This document shows positions 8,022-16,021 of a stretch of 64,000 nucleotides of DNA, piece after piece (the first letter of the stretch is position 1; each line of letters begins with the position of its first letter). This DNA is from Acetatifactor sp. (GTDB lineage: Bacteria > Bacillota > Clostridia > Lachnospirales > Lachnospiraceae). The stretch is from NCBI GenBank assembly GCA_016290775.1, contig JAEEVF010000007.1, forward strand, positions 1 to 64,000. Direction: 5' to 3'. Made by a program: the position numbers and the translations under genes. The notes under the pieces were generated by a model that saw only the letters and a program-made list of their open reading frames with translations, had not been told where the DNA came from and made no database searches.

Positions 8022-11000
8022 GTCTCCCTCCGCATGGGGGGAGTGGATTGAAATTGCGACGAATACGACATCATGGTCCTGCACGACGGTCTCCCTCCGC
8101 ATGGGGGGAGTGGATTGAAATACCATGTCACCGTATTCGTTGACCGTGGCCACCTGTCTCCCTCCGCATGGGGGGAGTGGATTGAAATTTCTGGGTGAGC
8201 GTATCGAGCGTCACCTCTGCGTGTCTCCCTCCGCATGGGGGGAGTGGATTGAAATACCTATGAGAAGGGCATGGAGCGGATGAAGAGCCGTCTCCCTCCG
8301 CATGGGGGGAGTGGATTGAAATAGTAAAACATCCCACTCGACTGCTGCCGTCTCGGTCTCCCTCCGCATGGGGGGAGTGGATTGAAATTTCTCGCGCCTG
8401 GAGCGCATCCAACTTCGCGCTCGTCTCCCTCCGCATGGGGGGAGTGGATTGAAATCCTGTTGCATTTACAATCGCTGAATGACCAAATGTCTCCCTCCGC
8501 ATGGGGGGAGTGGATTGAAATAACAACAAACGCCTGCGATATAGCATCAAAATCTGTCTCCCTCCGCATGGGGGGAGTGGATTGAAATATTATCCGCCTT
8601 ATTTGGCTTGGAAGGGTCAAAGCGTCTCCCTCCGCATGGGGGGAGTGGATTGAAATCGTATAATCGCAGTAGCTCTTATAGAGCCAGTGCGTCTCCCTCC
8701 GCATGGGGGGAGTGGATTGAAATGTCCGTAATGCCGAGCGTATAGCCGACCTCTACGGTCTCCCTCCGCATGGGGGGAGTGGATTGAAATAAAATATTCA
8801 CAAAGATTAGTAACACATTCCATTAGGTCTCCCTCCGCATGGGGGGAGTGGATTGAAATTTTTTGTCCGTATGATGACGCCAGCGTCCTATGGTCTCCCT
8901 CCGCATGGGGGGAGTGGATTGAAATATAATCTATTACTTCCATCGGTTCAGGTGAAGCTGTCTCCCTCCGCATGGGGGGAGTGGATTGAAATCTGGTGAT
9001 GCTGGAACACAGTTCCGTAACGTCATGTCTCCCTCCGCATGGGGGGAGTGGATTGAAATAGCTCGATCAGCCTCCGAAGGTCTCGGCACCTTGTCTCCCT
9101 CCGCATGGGGGGAGTGGATTGAAATACCATGATCCTGGAATAGGAAACACGGTCATTTACGTCTCCCTCCGCATGGGGGGAGTGGATTGAAATAGATGAT
9201 TATTACAATCCAGAGAATGAGGGGTGATGTCTCCCTCCGCATGGGGGGAGTGGATTGAAATGTCGATCTCGCCGCCCTTTGCCAGCATCGGGATTGTCTC
9301 CCTCCGCATGGGGGGAGTGGATTGAAATAGATATGAGCTTGTTGACCTCGGCGAAGCTCTTGCCGTCTCCCTCCGCATGGGGGGAGTGGATTGAAATTCC
9401 TCGCTGGCCGACTACGTGCAGAGCATGATGTCTCCCTCCGCATGGGGGGAGTGGATTGAAATATTGTTATTCCGTCAACAAGGGATGCGGTGAAGGTCTC
9501 CCTCCGCATGGGGGGAGTGGATTGAAATTGCGTGGAATTGATGTTCTTCTCGGCAGACTTCTGTCTCCCTCCGCATGGGGGGAGTGGATTGAAATATGAC
9601 CTTTGACATAGAGTCAACGACGATGCCGGTCTCCCTCCGCATGGGGGGAGTGGATTGAAATTTCTTGCAGCTCTTCCAAGTTATTAAGTCTTGCAGTCTC
9701 CCTCCGCATGGGGGGAGTGGATTGAAATTTAGCTTTCCGGATAAGCGACATCCCGATTCTCGTCTCCCTCCGCATGGGGGGAGTGGATTGAAATCGTGAG
9801 ACGAAGGTAAAGGACGCCATGAGCGCGAGGTCTCCCTCCGCATGGGGGGAGTGGATTGAAATGGCGTCCTCCCAAATCTTTCCGGCAAGAAATCTGTGTC
9901 TCCCTCCGCATGGGGGGAGTGGATTGAAATATGTTCGAGAGCTTCCAGGAACACCTGAACTCGGTCTCCCTCCGCATGGGGGGAGTGGATTGAAATCAAC
10001 CGTCGTCGACGAGACCGTCGGGCGTCCGCCGTCTCCCTCCGCATGGGGGGAGTGGATTGAAATATAACCCAATATGTTAATGAGCGACCAGCCCAAAGTC
10101 TCCCTCCGCATGGGGGGAGTGGATTGAAATGTTTTTTAACTTTTACACTCTTCGGTTGATCTGGTCTCCCTCCGCATGGGGGGAGTGGATTGAAATCTTG
10201 TCGGCAAATACACCGTGACGAGTGACGAGCGTCTCCCTCCGCATGGGGGGAGTGGATTGAAATAAGGATGAGAGCGTCGCATGGCTTGAGCGGAAGTCGT
10301 CTCCCTCCGCATGGGGGGAGTGGATTGAAATTATCAATCAACATGGAAGAAATCCATGAAGTTAGTCGTCTCCCTCCGCATGGGGGGAGTGGATTGAAAT
10401 TTGAAATCCGCGCCGACGCAATCCTTCCACGCGTGTCTCCCTCCGCATGGGGGGAGTGGATTGAAATTTCCCAAACTGGTTGGCGCCGTTCTTGTATTCC
10501 TCAGGTCTCCCTCCGCATGGGGGGAGTGGATTGAAATATTCATATCTTCGATCGTTTCCAGCAGATCAACGTCTCCCTCCGCATGGGGGGAGTGGATTGA
10601 AATGGCACCAGCTACACCCGTGAGCAGCTCCTCACGACGTCTCCCTCCGCATGGGGGGAGTGGATTGAAATATAACCCAGTATGTTAAAGAATGACCGGC
10701 ATAAAGTCTCCCTCCGCATGGGGGGAGTGGATTGAAATATGGTCAGCTTCGGACGGGATGATTCCATCACGACGTCTCCCTCCGCATGGGGGGAGTGGAT
10801 TGAAATCTACGATAAGCGTGACGAAGGCCTACAAGGGAAGGTCTCCCTCCGCATGGGGGAGTGGATTGAAATAATGCCTCGCCGGCCGCCTTGTTCTTTG
10901 CGCCCAGTCTCCCTCCGCATGGGGGGAGTGGATTGAAATGTCCGCATCGGATACCTTCTGAAGGTCGCGAGGGGTCTCCCTCCGCATGGGGGGAGTGGAT

Positions 11001-11342
11001 TGAAATAGCAAATCAAGGATCTTCTCGCAATCAGCCATTGGTCTCCCTCCGCATGGGGGGAGTGGATTGAAATTTACATGGCACAAGAAAACGCGCTGGC
11101 GACTTTCGTCTCCCTCCGCATGGGGGGAGTGGATTGAAATATGCTTGCGTATGCGGATCAGCCCATTCCGCTCAGGTCTCCCTCCGCATGGGGGGAGTGG
11201 ATTGAAATTGGAAGTTCGTAGCGGCTGAGATCAAGACCGACTGTCTCCCTCCGCATGGGGGGGAGTGGATTGAAATATTTGCGATAAGTGGTGTATTTTG
11301 CACACTATCGTCTCCCTCCGCATGGGGGGGAGTGGATTGAAT
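8022..11342 (+). CRISPR. Type I-C CRISPR array, 50 repeats and 49 spacers
   Basis: I counted 50 repeats with start-to-start spacing of 65-70 bases, and spacers of 32-37 bases. The standard repeat is 33 bases, starting GTCTCCCTCC and ending GTGGATTGAAAT as in other I-C systems. Repeat bases 3-10 pair with 15-22 (one G-U pair, four-base loop GCAT), and the remaining bases 23-33 form an 11-nt 3' part matching the known I-C crRNA handle. Forty-seven repeats have the standard length and sequence. Repeat 43 (10841-10872) has one G fewer; repeats 49 (11243) and 50 (11310) have one G more, and repeat 50 also lacks one A near its end. This decay marks the right side as the old end. Spacers 31 (10064-10097) and 40 (10672-10705) are related. 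Confidence 0.98.
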
Positions 11343-11349
11343 AACGAAT

Positions 11350-11378
11350 TTGTCAAGGTATTAGTAGCACATTATCCT
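11350..11378 (+). promoter_or_regulatory. Candidate promoter of the MEMO-AMMECR1 gene
   Basis: TTGTCA (11350-11355) and TATCCT (11373-11378) are separated by 17 bases. They lie just past the last CRISPR repeat and about 55 bases before the start codon. The -35 box differs from consensus at one base and the -10 box at two. Confidence 0.45.
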
Positions 11379-11432
11379 TTTCTTCTAACGGATAGGGACT
11401 GATTTTCATACTGTTTTAGAAAGGAGCCCATC

Positions 11433-12818
11433 ATGTCAATCGTTGCTGCTTTTATGGTGCCGCATCCGCCAATGATCGTGCCACAGATCGGGGGCGGGAG
11501 GCAGCGGCAGATCCAGGCGACCATCGACGCTTATGAGAAGGTCGCGGAGGAGATCGCGGCGCTTGCGCCGGAGACGATCCTCATTTCAAGCCCGCATTCT
11601 GTTATGTATGCGGATTATTTTCATGTTTCGCCCGGCGTAAAGGCAAAGGGTTCCTTTGCGGAATTCGGCGTGCCGGAGGTTAACTTTCACTTAGAGTATG
11701 ATGAGGAATTCGTGGACGCAGTGTCCGCACGGGCCGCGGAGAGGAATTTCCCGGCAGGGACTCTGGGGGAGAGGAAGCGCGAGCTGGACCATGGCACGAT
11801 GGTGCCGCTTTGGTTCATTTTGAAGAAATATAAGGATTTCAAGCTTGTGCGCACGGGTCTTTCGGGACTCGACCTTACCAAGCATTATGAATTTGGAAAG
11901 ATGCTTGCGGAAACGGCAGATGCGCTTGACCGTCGTGTCGTCTACGTCGCAAGCGGGGATCTGTCCCACAAGCTTCAGACCTATGGGCCATATGGTTTCG
12001 CCGAGGAAGGGCCAGTCTATGACAGGCGGATCATGGAGACCTGTGGCAATGCGCGTTTCGGGGAATTGTTTGATTTTGACGAGACTTTCTTGGAAAAGGC
12101 GGCAGAGTGTGGCCACCGCTCCTTTGTGATCATGGCAGGAGCCTTGGACGGACTTTCCGTAAAGGCAACGCAGTACAGCCATGAGGACGTGACGGGCGTG
12201 GGTTATGGAATCTGCTCGTTTTATCCGCAGGGGGTGGATGATAGCAGGCATTTCCTGGCACAAAGGCTTCAGAGCGAGTCCCAGAAGCTCGAAGAAAAAA
12301 GAAATCAGTCGGATGCTTATGTAAGGCTTGCAAGAGCTTCCGCAGAGCATTTTGTGAAAACGGGAAGGCTCCTGAAAATGCCGGACTGGGTGCCCAAAGA
12401 GCTTTTGGAAGCAAAGGCTGGCGCCTTTGTCTCCGTGCATGAGCACGGAAAGCTTAGAGGCTGCATCGGAACGATCTCACCCGTGAGGGCGTCGCTGGCA
12501 GAGGAGATTTTGCGGAACGCCGTAAGCGCCGTTTCGGAGGATCCGAGGTTTGACCCCGTGGAAGAGGAAGAACTGCCGTGGCTGGAGATCAGCGTGGACG
12601 TGCTTGGAGAAGCGGAGCCTGTGGAATCTGAGGCTCAGCTGGATCCCAAGAAGTATGGCGTGATCGTGCAGAGCGGAATGCGAAGGGGCCTGCTTTTGCC
12701 AGATCTGGATGGCGTCGACACGGTATCGCAGCAGATTGCCATCTGCAGGCAAAAAGGGGGAATCTCTGCGAACGCACCAGTGAAGCTTTATCGTTTTGAA
12801 GTGATCAGGCACTATTAG
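11433..12818 (+). CDS. MEMO-like/AMMECR1 fusion protein (AmmeMemoRadiSam system)
   Basis: This 461-residue protein joins two domains. Residues 1 to about 265 resemble the MEMO/LigB fold (class III extradiol dioxygenase-like), with candidate metal-site histidines His11 (VPHPP), His55 (SSPHS), His120 (LDHG) and His179 (GDLSHK). Residues from about 294 to the end are AMMECR1, with the hallmark LRGCIG at 341-346. The two domains are often separate proteins, encoded with the radical-SAM enzyme that follows here 15 bases downstream. The exact reaction is not known to me; joint modification of some cellular substrate is the usual guess. The start is the ATG at 11433 behind AAAGGAG. Its G/C-rich codon use contrasts with the cas genes. 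Confidence 0.9.
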   Translation: MSIVAAFMVPHPPMIVPQIGGGRQRQIQATIDAYEKVAEEIAALAPETILISSPHSVMYADYFHVSPGVKAKGSFAEFGVPEVNFHLEYDEEFVDAVSARAAERNFPAGTLGERKRELDHGTMVPLWFILKKYKDFKLVRTGLSGLDLTKHYEFGKMLAETADALDRRVVYVASGDLSHKLQTYGPYGFAEEGPVYDRRIMETCGNARFGELFDFDETFLEKAAECGHRSFVIMAGALDGLSVKATQYSHEDVTGVGYGICSFYPQGVDDSRHFLAQRLQSESQKLEEKRNQSDAYVRLARASAEHFVKTGRLLKMPDWVPKELLEAKAGAFVSVHEHGKLRGCIGTISPVRASLAEEILRNAVSAVSEDPRFDPVEEEELPWLEISVDVLGEAEPVESEAQLDPKKYGVIVQSGMRRGLLLPDLDGVDTVSQQIAICRQKGGISANAPVKLYRFEVIRHY

Positions 12819-12833
12819 GATGGAGGTGAATCC

Positions 12834-13685
12834 ATGCCGAATTGCGAAGTGTGTTTTCGAAAATGCAACCTGAGCGAGGGACAGACGGGCTTTTGCGGCG
12901 CTCGTATTTGTGCCGGCGGCAAGGTGGTGGCCGCAAATTATGGGCGGATCACTTCTGCGGCCCTCGACCCCATCGAGAAGAAGCCGCTAAAGCGCTTCAT
13001 GCCAGGGGCCAAGGTGCTTTCCGTTGGCTCATATGGGTGTAATTTGCGTTGCCCTTATTGCCAAAACCATGAAATTTCCTGGTCGAGGGAGGCGATGGGA
13101 TATGCTGAGCATGCAGAATTTGTCTCGCCCGAAGAGCTGGTACAAATGGCGCTGGGACTAAGAAGCCGCGGAAACATCGGGATTGCGTTCACCTATAATG
13201 AGCCTTTGATCGGATATGAATTCGTGCGGGATACCGCGAAGCTTGCGAAGGAAGCGGGGCTTAAGAACGTGCTTGTCACGAACGGCACGGGGAGCCAGAA
13301 GGTGTTAGATGAGATAAGTCCCTACATTGACGCGATGAACATTGACCTCAAGGCGTTTACGGATTACTTTTATCGGGATTATATTCAGGGCGATCTTGGC
13401 ATGGTAAAGGACTTTATCGAGGGCGCGGCAGAGCGCTGCCACGTGGAGCTCACCACGCTGATCATACCGGGAGAGAACGATTCCGAGGAGGAAATGCGTG
13501 AGCTTTCGCAGTGGGTTGCAAGCCTTCGGGGAAAGGTTCCGGGAGATCAGATCCCGCTTCACGTAACGCGGTTTTTCCCGCAATTTCACGTGACGGATAA
13601 GAGCCCAACACCGACAAAGACGGTTCTTCGGCTCGCAGACGTGGCAAGGGAAAATCTGAAATTTGTTTATACGGGGAACATTTAG
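12834..13685 (+). CDS. amrS: AmmeMemoRadiSam-type radical SAM protein
   Basis: This 283-residue enzyme has the radical-SAM cluster motif Cys69-x3-Cys73-x2-Cys76 (YGCNLRCPYCQNHE). An N-terminal cysteine set, Cys4, Cys7, Cys11 and Cys21, resembles the start of glycyl-radical-activating-enzyme relatives. The central GIAFTYNEPLIGYEF and VLVTNGT segments match the AmmeMemoRadiSam radical-SAM family. GGAGGTGA lies just before the ATG, and the gene follows the MEMO-AMMECR1 fusion directly, so the two probably form an operon and act together. The substrate is unknown. It ends 17 bases before the convergent regulator gene, and I see no clear terminator between them. Confidence 0.9.
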   Translation: MPNCEVCFRKCNLSEGQTGFCGARICAGGKVVAANYGRITSAALDPIEKKPLKRFMPGAKVLSVGSYGCNLRCPYCQNHEISWSREAMGYAEHAEFVSPEELVQMALGLRSRGNIGIAFTYNEPLIGYEFVRDTAKLAKEAGLKNVLVTNGTGSQKVLDEISPYIDAMNIDLKAFTDYFYRDYIQGDLGMVKDFIEGAAERCHVELTTLIIPGENDSEEEMRELSQWVASLRGKVPGDQIPLHVTRFFPQFHVTDKSPTPTKTVLRLADVARENLKFVYTGNI

Positions 13686-13702
13686 ATGGAGCGCAAAAAG
13701 AC

Positions 13703-14050
13703 TTATGAGTGATCCAAATAGCGCGTGATTTCTTTTACCATTCCAAGGATGTGAAGTTTTTGCTCGTCAGAGCGGTTGTAAATCTGCGAAACGACCTGCT
13801 TGGAGATGGGATCCAGGTCGGGCGTGGCGGGCGAAGTACTAAAAAACTCCGCAAGAGATACACCCATGGAAAGACAGATCTTTTCAAGGGTACGTATTGT
13901 AGGACTTTTAAGATTTCTTTCGATCTGTCCGAGATAAGATGGTGTGATCTCAGCCGAAAAGGCGAGCTGCTCTTGGCTTAAGCCATGCTCTATCCGAAGA
14001 TCGCGAACTCTGTTACCAACATTAAAGTTGCTATCCATTTTCATCACCAT
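13703..14050 (-). CDS. XRE-family transcriptional regulator
   Basis: This is a small DNA-binding protein with one N-terminal Cro/C1-type helix-turn-helix: VGNRVRDLRIEHGLSQEQLAFSA, then TPSYLGQIERNLKSPTIRTLEKI. A short C-terminal helical tail follows. The open frame continues upstream to 14188, but that extension is hydrophobic and cysteine-rich and crosses the intergenic promoter, so it is not credible. I place the start at the ATG ending at 14050 (115 residues), 11 bases after AAGGAA; in-frame ATGs ending at 14044 and 14038 are alternatives. It diverges from the small membrane protein gene at 14148 and probably controls the shared region, and perhaps itself. Confidence 0.82.
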   Translation of the reverse strand: MVMKMDSNFNVGNRVRDLRIEHGLSQEQLAFSAEITPSYLGQIERNLKSPTIRTLEKICLSMGVSLAEFFSTSPATPDLDPISKQVVSQIYNRSDEQKLHILGMVKEITRYLDHS

Positions 14051-14118
14051 TGTTATTGTATTTCCTTGACGAAAAAAGCACAAAGCACTATAATAACAAT
14101 GCATAATAGTTACTATAG
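14048..14118. promoter_or_regulatory. Operator-like set of repeated half-sites between divergent genes
   Basis: Three related half-sites of the form GTTAYTRTA occur here. CATTGTTATTGTA (14048-14060) matches the reverse complement of TATAATAACAATG (14089-14101) at 12 of 13 bases. CTATAATAAC (14088-14097) and GTTACTATAG (14109-14118) form an inverted repeat with one mismatch. The central site covers the -10 box of the + strand promoter, and the first overlaps the regulator's start codon. This suits autoregulated repression by the XRE protein; binding is inference. Confidence 0.55.
14066..14094 (+). promoter_or_regulatory. Strong sigma-A-like promoter for the 65-residue membrane protein
   Basis: TTGACG (14066-14071) and a perfect TATAAT (14089-14094) are separated by exactly 17 bases. 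Transcription would start near 14101 and run into the gene at 14148. Confidence 0.75.
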
Positions 14119-14147
14119 AACTTGGGACAAACAAGAACAGGGGTAGG

Positions 14148-14345
14148 ATGGATATGCGGGTCGGGGTCATTCTTGGGATCATATTCATATTAGTCAGTTT
14201 GTTTTGGGGGTTTGTGGGATACCGGTACTATACCGATAAAAACCGCGAACCTTCTCAGGCAAAGTTTATGGGTAGGTTATTCCTTTTCATGAGCGCTGTC
14301 ATGCTGATCGTCTCGGTGCACTTGGTCGTTATGTCGATCCAATAG
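14148..14345 (+). CDS. Small two-helix membrane protein
   Basis: The 65-residue product has two hydrophobic segments (about residues 5-24 and 44-63) joined by a short charged loop containing YYTDKNREPSQAKF. I do not recognise the family. A strong promoter lies upstream and a hairpin terminator downstream, so this is a single-gene transcript. The start could be the ATG at 14148 (AGGGG only 4 bases away) or at 14154. The divergent XRE gene and half-sites suggest that the regulator controls it. Confidence 0.65.
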   Translation: MDMRVGVILGIIFILVSLFWGFVGYRYYTDKNREPSQAKFMGRLFLFMSAVMLIVSVHLVVMSIQ

Positions 14346-14373
14346 TTATCCTAAGCATAGGAATTGAAACAAA

Positions 14374-14404
14374 AGCCCTCCGCGAAAATGCGGGGGGCTC
14401 TTTG
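14374..14404 (+). terminator. Hairpin terminator
   Basis: AGCCCTCCGC (14374-14383) pairs with GCGGGGGGCT (14390-14399) around a six-base loop with one G-U pair, and CTTTGATT follows. The T-tract is short, but the stem is strong. Confidence 0.7.
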
Positions 14405-14517
14405 ATTGGTATCGGTCATTGGAAGGTCATTGGAGTCCTCTTCACCAAATTTTGTCTTGATTATATCATATTTTGTCGTAAAGGCATAGGCTAAGACTGG
14501 ATAAAAGGCTTTTTTTC

Positions 14518-14546
14518 TTGCAAAGTACGTCGGCTCTTGGTATAAC
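14518..14546 (+). promoter_or_regulatory. Promoter of the GGDEF gene
   Basis: TTGCAA (14518-14523) and TATAAC (14541-14546) are separated by 17 bases. They lie about 55 bases before the preferred start codon of the GGDEF gene. Confidence 0.6.
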
Positions 14547-14599
14547 TATAGTGTAACTTTAGCAAACCATTTCATGGCGTGCGATGGCAGGTGAAGCAG

Positions 14600-15679
14600 A
14601 TGAGATTTTTGAGTGAATACTTTACGCAGAATTACGTTCTGCTGATCATGCTCGGCGGAATGTTCATTCTGTCGGCATATGACGTTTATTTGGAAAAGAA
14701 GATGATCTACATGCTGCGCGTGGTACTTTGCACGCTTCTTGCATTGTCCGTTTTTGAGTGGGCGGAGGAGATCGTTTCAAACCTGGATCATCGGACAATC
14801 TGGCGCGTTTTGTTTTCGGCCGTGTGCTACAGCCTTCGACCGATCATCATCTTGCAGATCATTTGTCTGGTGACCAAGAAAATGAACAAGATCATGATGA
14901 TCCCGGCCGTGATCAATGTGCTGCTTTCCTTTTCGGCTCTGTTTAGCAGCGTCGTGTTTTACTATACTTCCGATAACTGCTTCCAAAGAGGTCCTTTGGG
15001 TTACTCCGCCTATGTGATCAGCGTATTCTATGTGCTGGGTCTTTTGGTGGTGTCGATCAGGTCCGTGCCAAAGCATTCGCAGGAGGAGAGCGTGTTCGTG
15101 TTCTTCCTGGCGTTTGCGGCCATTGGTGCTGCGATCATGGCTTACGAGGGATTTGACGAAGCCGTGAAAGTTACGTACGCGGCAGAAATCTTGCTTTATT
15201 ATCTGTACACCTATGGACAGTTCACTAAGCGGGACACGCTCACGGGTCTGTACAATCGACAGTCGTTTTACGGGGACATTGAAAAGTCTTCGGAATCGAT
15301 CGGCGGCGTGATCTCCATTGACATGAACGAGCTAAAGTGGCTTAATGACACCCTTGGACATTCTGCAGGCGATAAAGCGCTGAAAACGGTTTCTGACACG
15401 TTCGTGAAATATGCGGACGCGCACGGAAGGATTTACCGCATCGGCGGAGACGAGTTCGTCATCTTCTGCAGGAAGCGTTTTGTAAAGGACATGGAAAAGA
15501 CCGTGGAAAAGATGCGTAAAGCCATTGATGACGCGGGATATTCCTGCGCCTTTGGCATCTCAAGCGGGAAATCCGTTACGGACATGATCCACGAAGCGGA
15601 TGAGAAGATGTACCAGGATAAGGCGCGTATCAAGAGCGAGATGGGGACTGGTGGAAAACTGATCCATTTCAGGGATTGA
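14600..15679 (+). CDS. Membrane-anchored GGDEF diguanylate cyclase
   Basis: This protein probably makes the second messenger c-di-GMP. The N-terminal half has about six hydrophobic segments forming a membrane sensor. The C-terminal half is a GGDEF domain with RDTLTGLYNR at its entry, and an intact active-site loop RIGGDEFV with GGDEF at residues 282-286. The RxxD inhibitory site is absent from its usual place before GGDEF, so product inhibition at that site is unlikely. I choose the ATG at 14600 (359 residues), 5 bases after AGGTGA; the frame also opens at a GTG at 14579 with no clear ribosome site. No EAL or HD-GYP gene is adjacent. Confidence 0.88.
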   Translation: MRFLSEYFTQNYVLLIMLGGMFILSAYDVYLEKKMIYMLRVVLCTLLALSVFEWAEEIVSNLDHRTIWRVLFSAVCYSLRPIIILQIICLVTKKMNKIMMIPAVINVLLSFSALFSSVVFYYTSDNCFQRGPLGYSAYVISVFYVLGLLVVSIRSVPKHSQEESVFVFFLAFAAIGAAIMAYEGFDEAVKVTYAAEILLYYLYTYGQFTKRDTLTGLYNRQSFYGDIEKSSESIGGVISIDMNELKWLNDTLGHSAGDKALKTVSDTFVKYADAHGRIYRIGGDEFVIFCRKRFVKDMEKTVEKMRKAIDDAGYSCAFGISSGKSVTDMIHEADEKMYQDKARIKSEMGTGGKLIHFRD

Positions 15680-15703
15680 TCCTTAGGGACAGGAACAAAC
15701 AAT

Positions 15704-15835
15704 TTGGAGGGTGAGGGAAATGAGCAAAGAGGCTACGGCGGAAATGATTATCCATTCCATCAGACGGGCTTGTCCCTTGGCAGATGCTATACCTTCGGCA
15801 TGATCGCCGCAAAGCATGCACTCGGCAAACTGTAA
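15704..15835 (+). pseudogene. 3' remnant of an FAD-dependent oxidoreductase
   Basis: Reading the frame that ends at the TAA at 15833 gives a stretch from 15731 containing GNDYPFHQTGLSLGRCYTFG, then MIAAKHALGKL. This resembles the extreme C-terminus of the fumarate reductase/3-ketosteroid dehydrogenase flavoprotein superfamily, where a G-x-T/S-L/I-G-x-A/C-x-T-F-G-x-I/L-A-A motif closes the FAD site. The rest of such a gene (about 450 codons or more) is missing: the GGDEF gene ends just upstream, and the frame is closed by a TGA at about 15676. It is followed by a good terminator. I read this as the end of a deleted gene. The match is from memory of the family. Confidence 0.5.
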
Positions 15836-15882
15836 GTTGATTGTTTTAATTTGAGGATGACAGATTCCATGGACATGACGGG

Positions 15883-15915
15883 AGGGGCGTGACGTTTGTC
15901 ACGACCCCTTCTTTT
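15883..15915 (+). terminator. Hairpin terminator after the flavoprotein remnant
   Basis: AGGGGCGTGAC (15883-15893) pairs with GTCACGACCCCT (15898-15909) with one bulged A and a GTTT loop, followed by TCTTTTATTTC. It probably once ended the lost oxidoreductase transcript. Confidence 0.75.
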
Positions 15916-16021
15916 ATTTCGTGACGTATGACCTCTGCCCAATTTTGAAGCGAAGGAATATGATAGAGTCAAGAACTGATCAACGAGGTTTTTGTTTCAA
16001 TTTTGGAAAGAGGTGTGAACA

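Noticed and set aside
7857..11086. Many open frames on both strands across the CRISPR array, with repeated FNPLPPCGGR-, ISIHSPHAEGD- or SPSAWGEWIE-like peptides
   Set aside because: They are translations of the 33-bp repeat in different frames. The repeat has no stop codons in most frames and the spacers add random sequence.
14051..14188. N-terminal extension of the XRE regulator to 14188
   Set aside because: The added residues are hydrophobic and unlike the family, and the segment contains a strong divergent promoter and operator-like repeats.
15720..15803. A 27-codon frame with a good ribosome site
   Set aside because: It overlaps, in another frame, the flavoprotein-like remnant that ends at 15835 and has no recognisable features. 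The purine-rich stretch may be chance.
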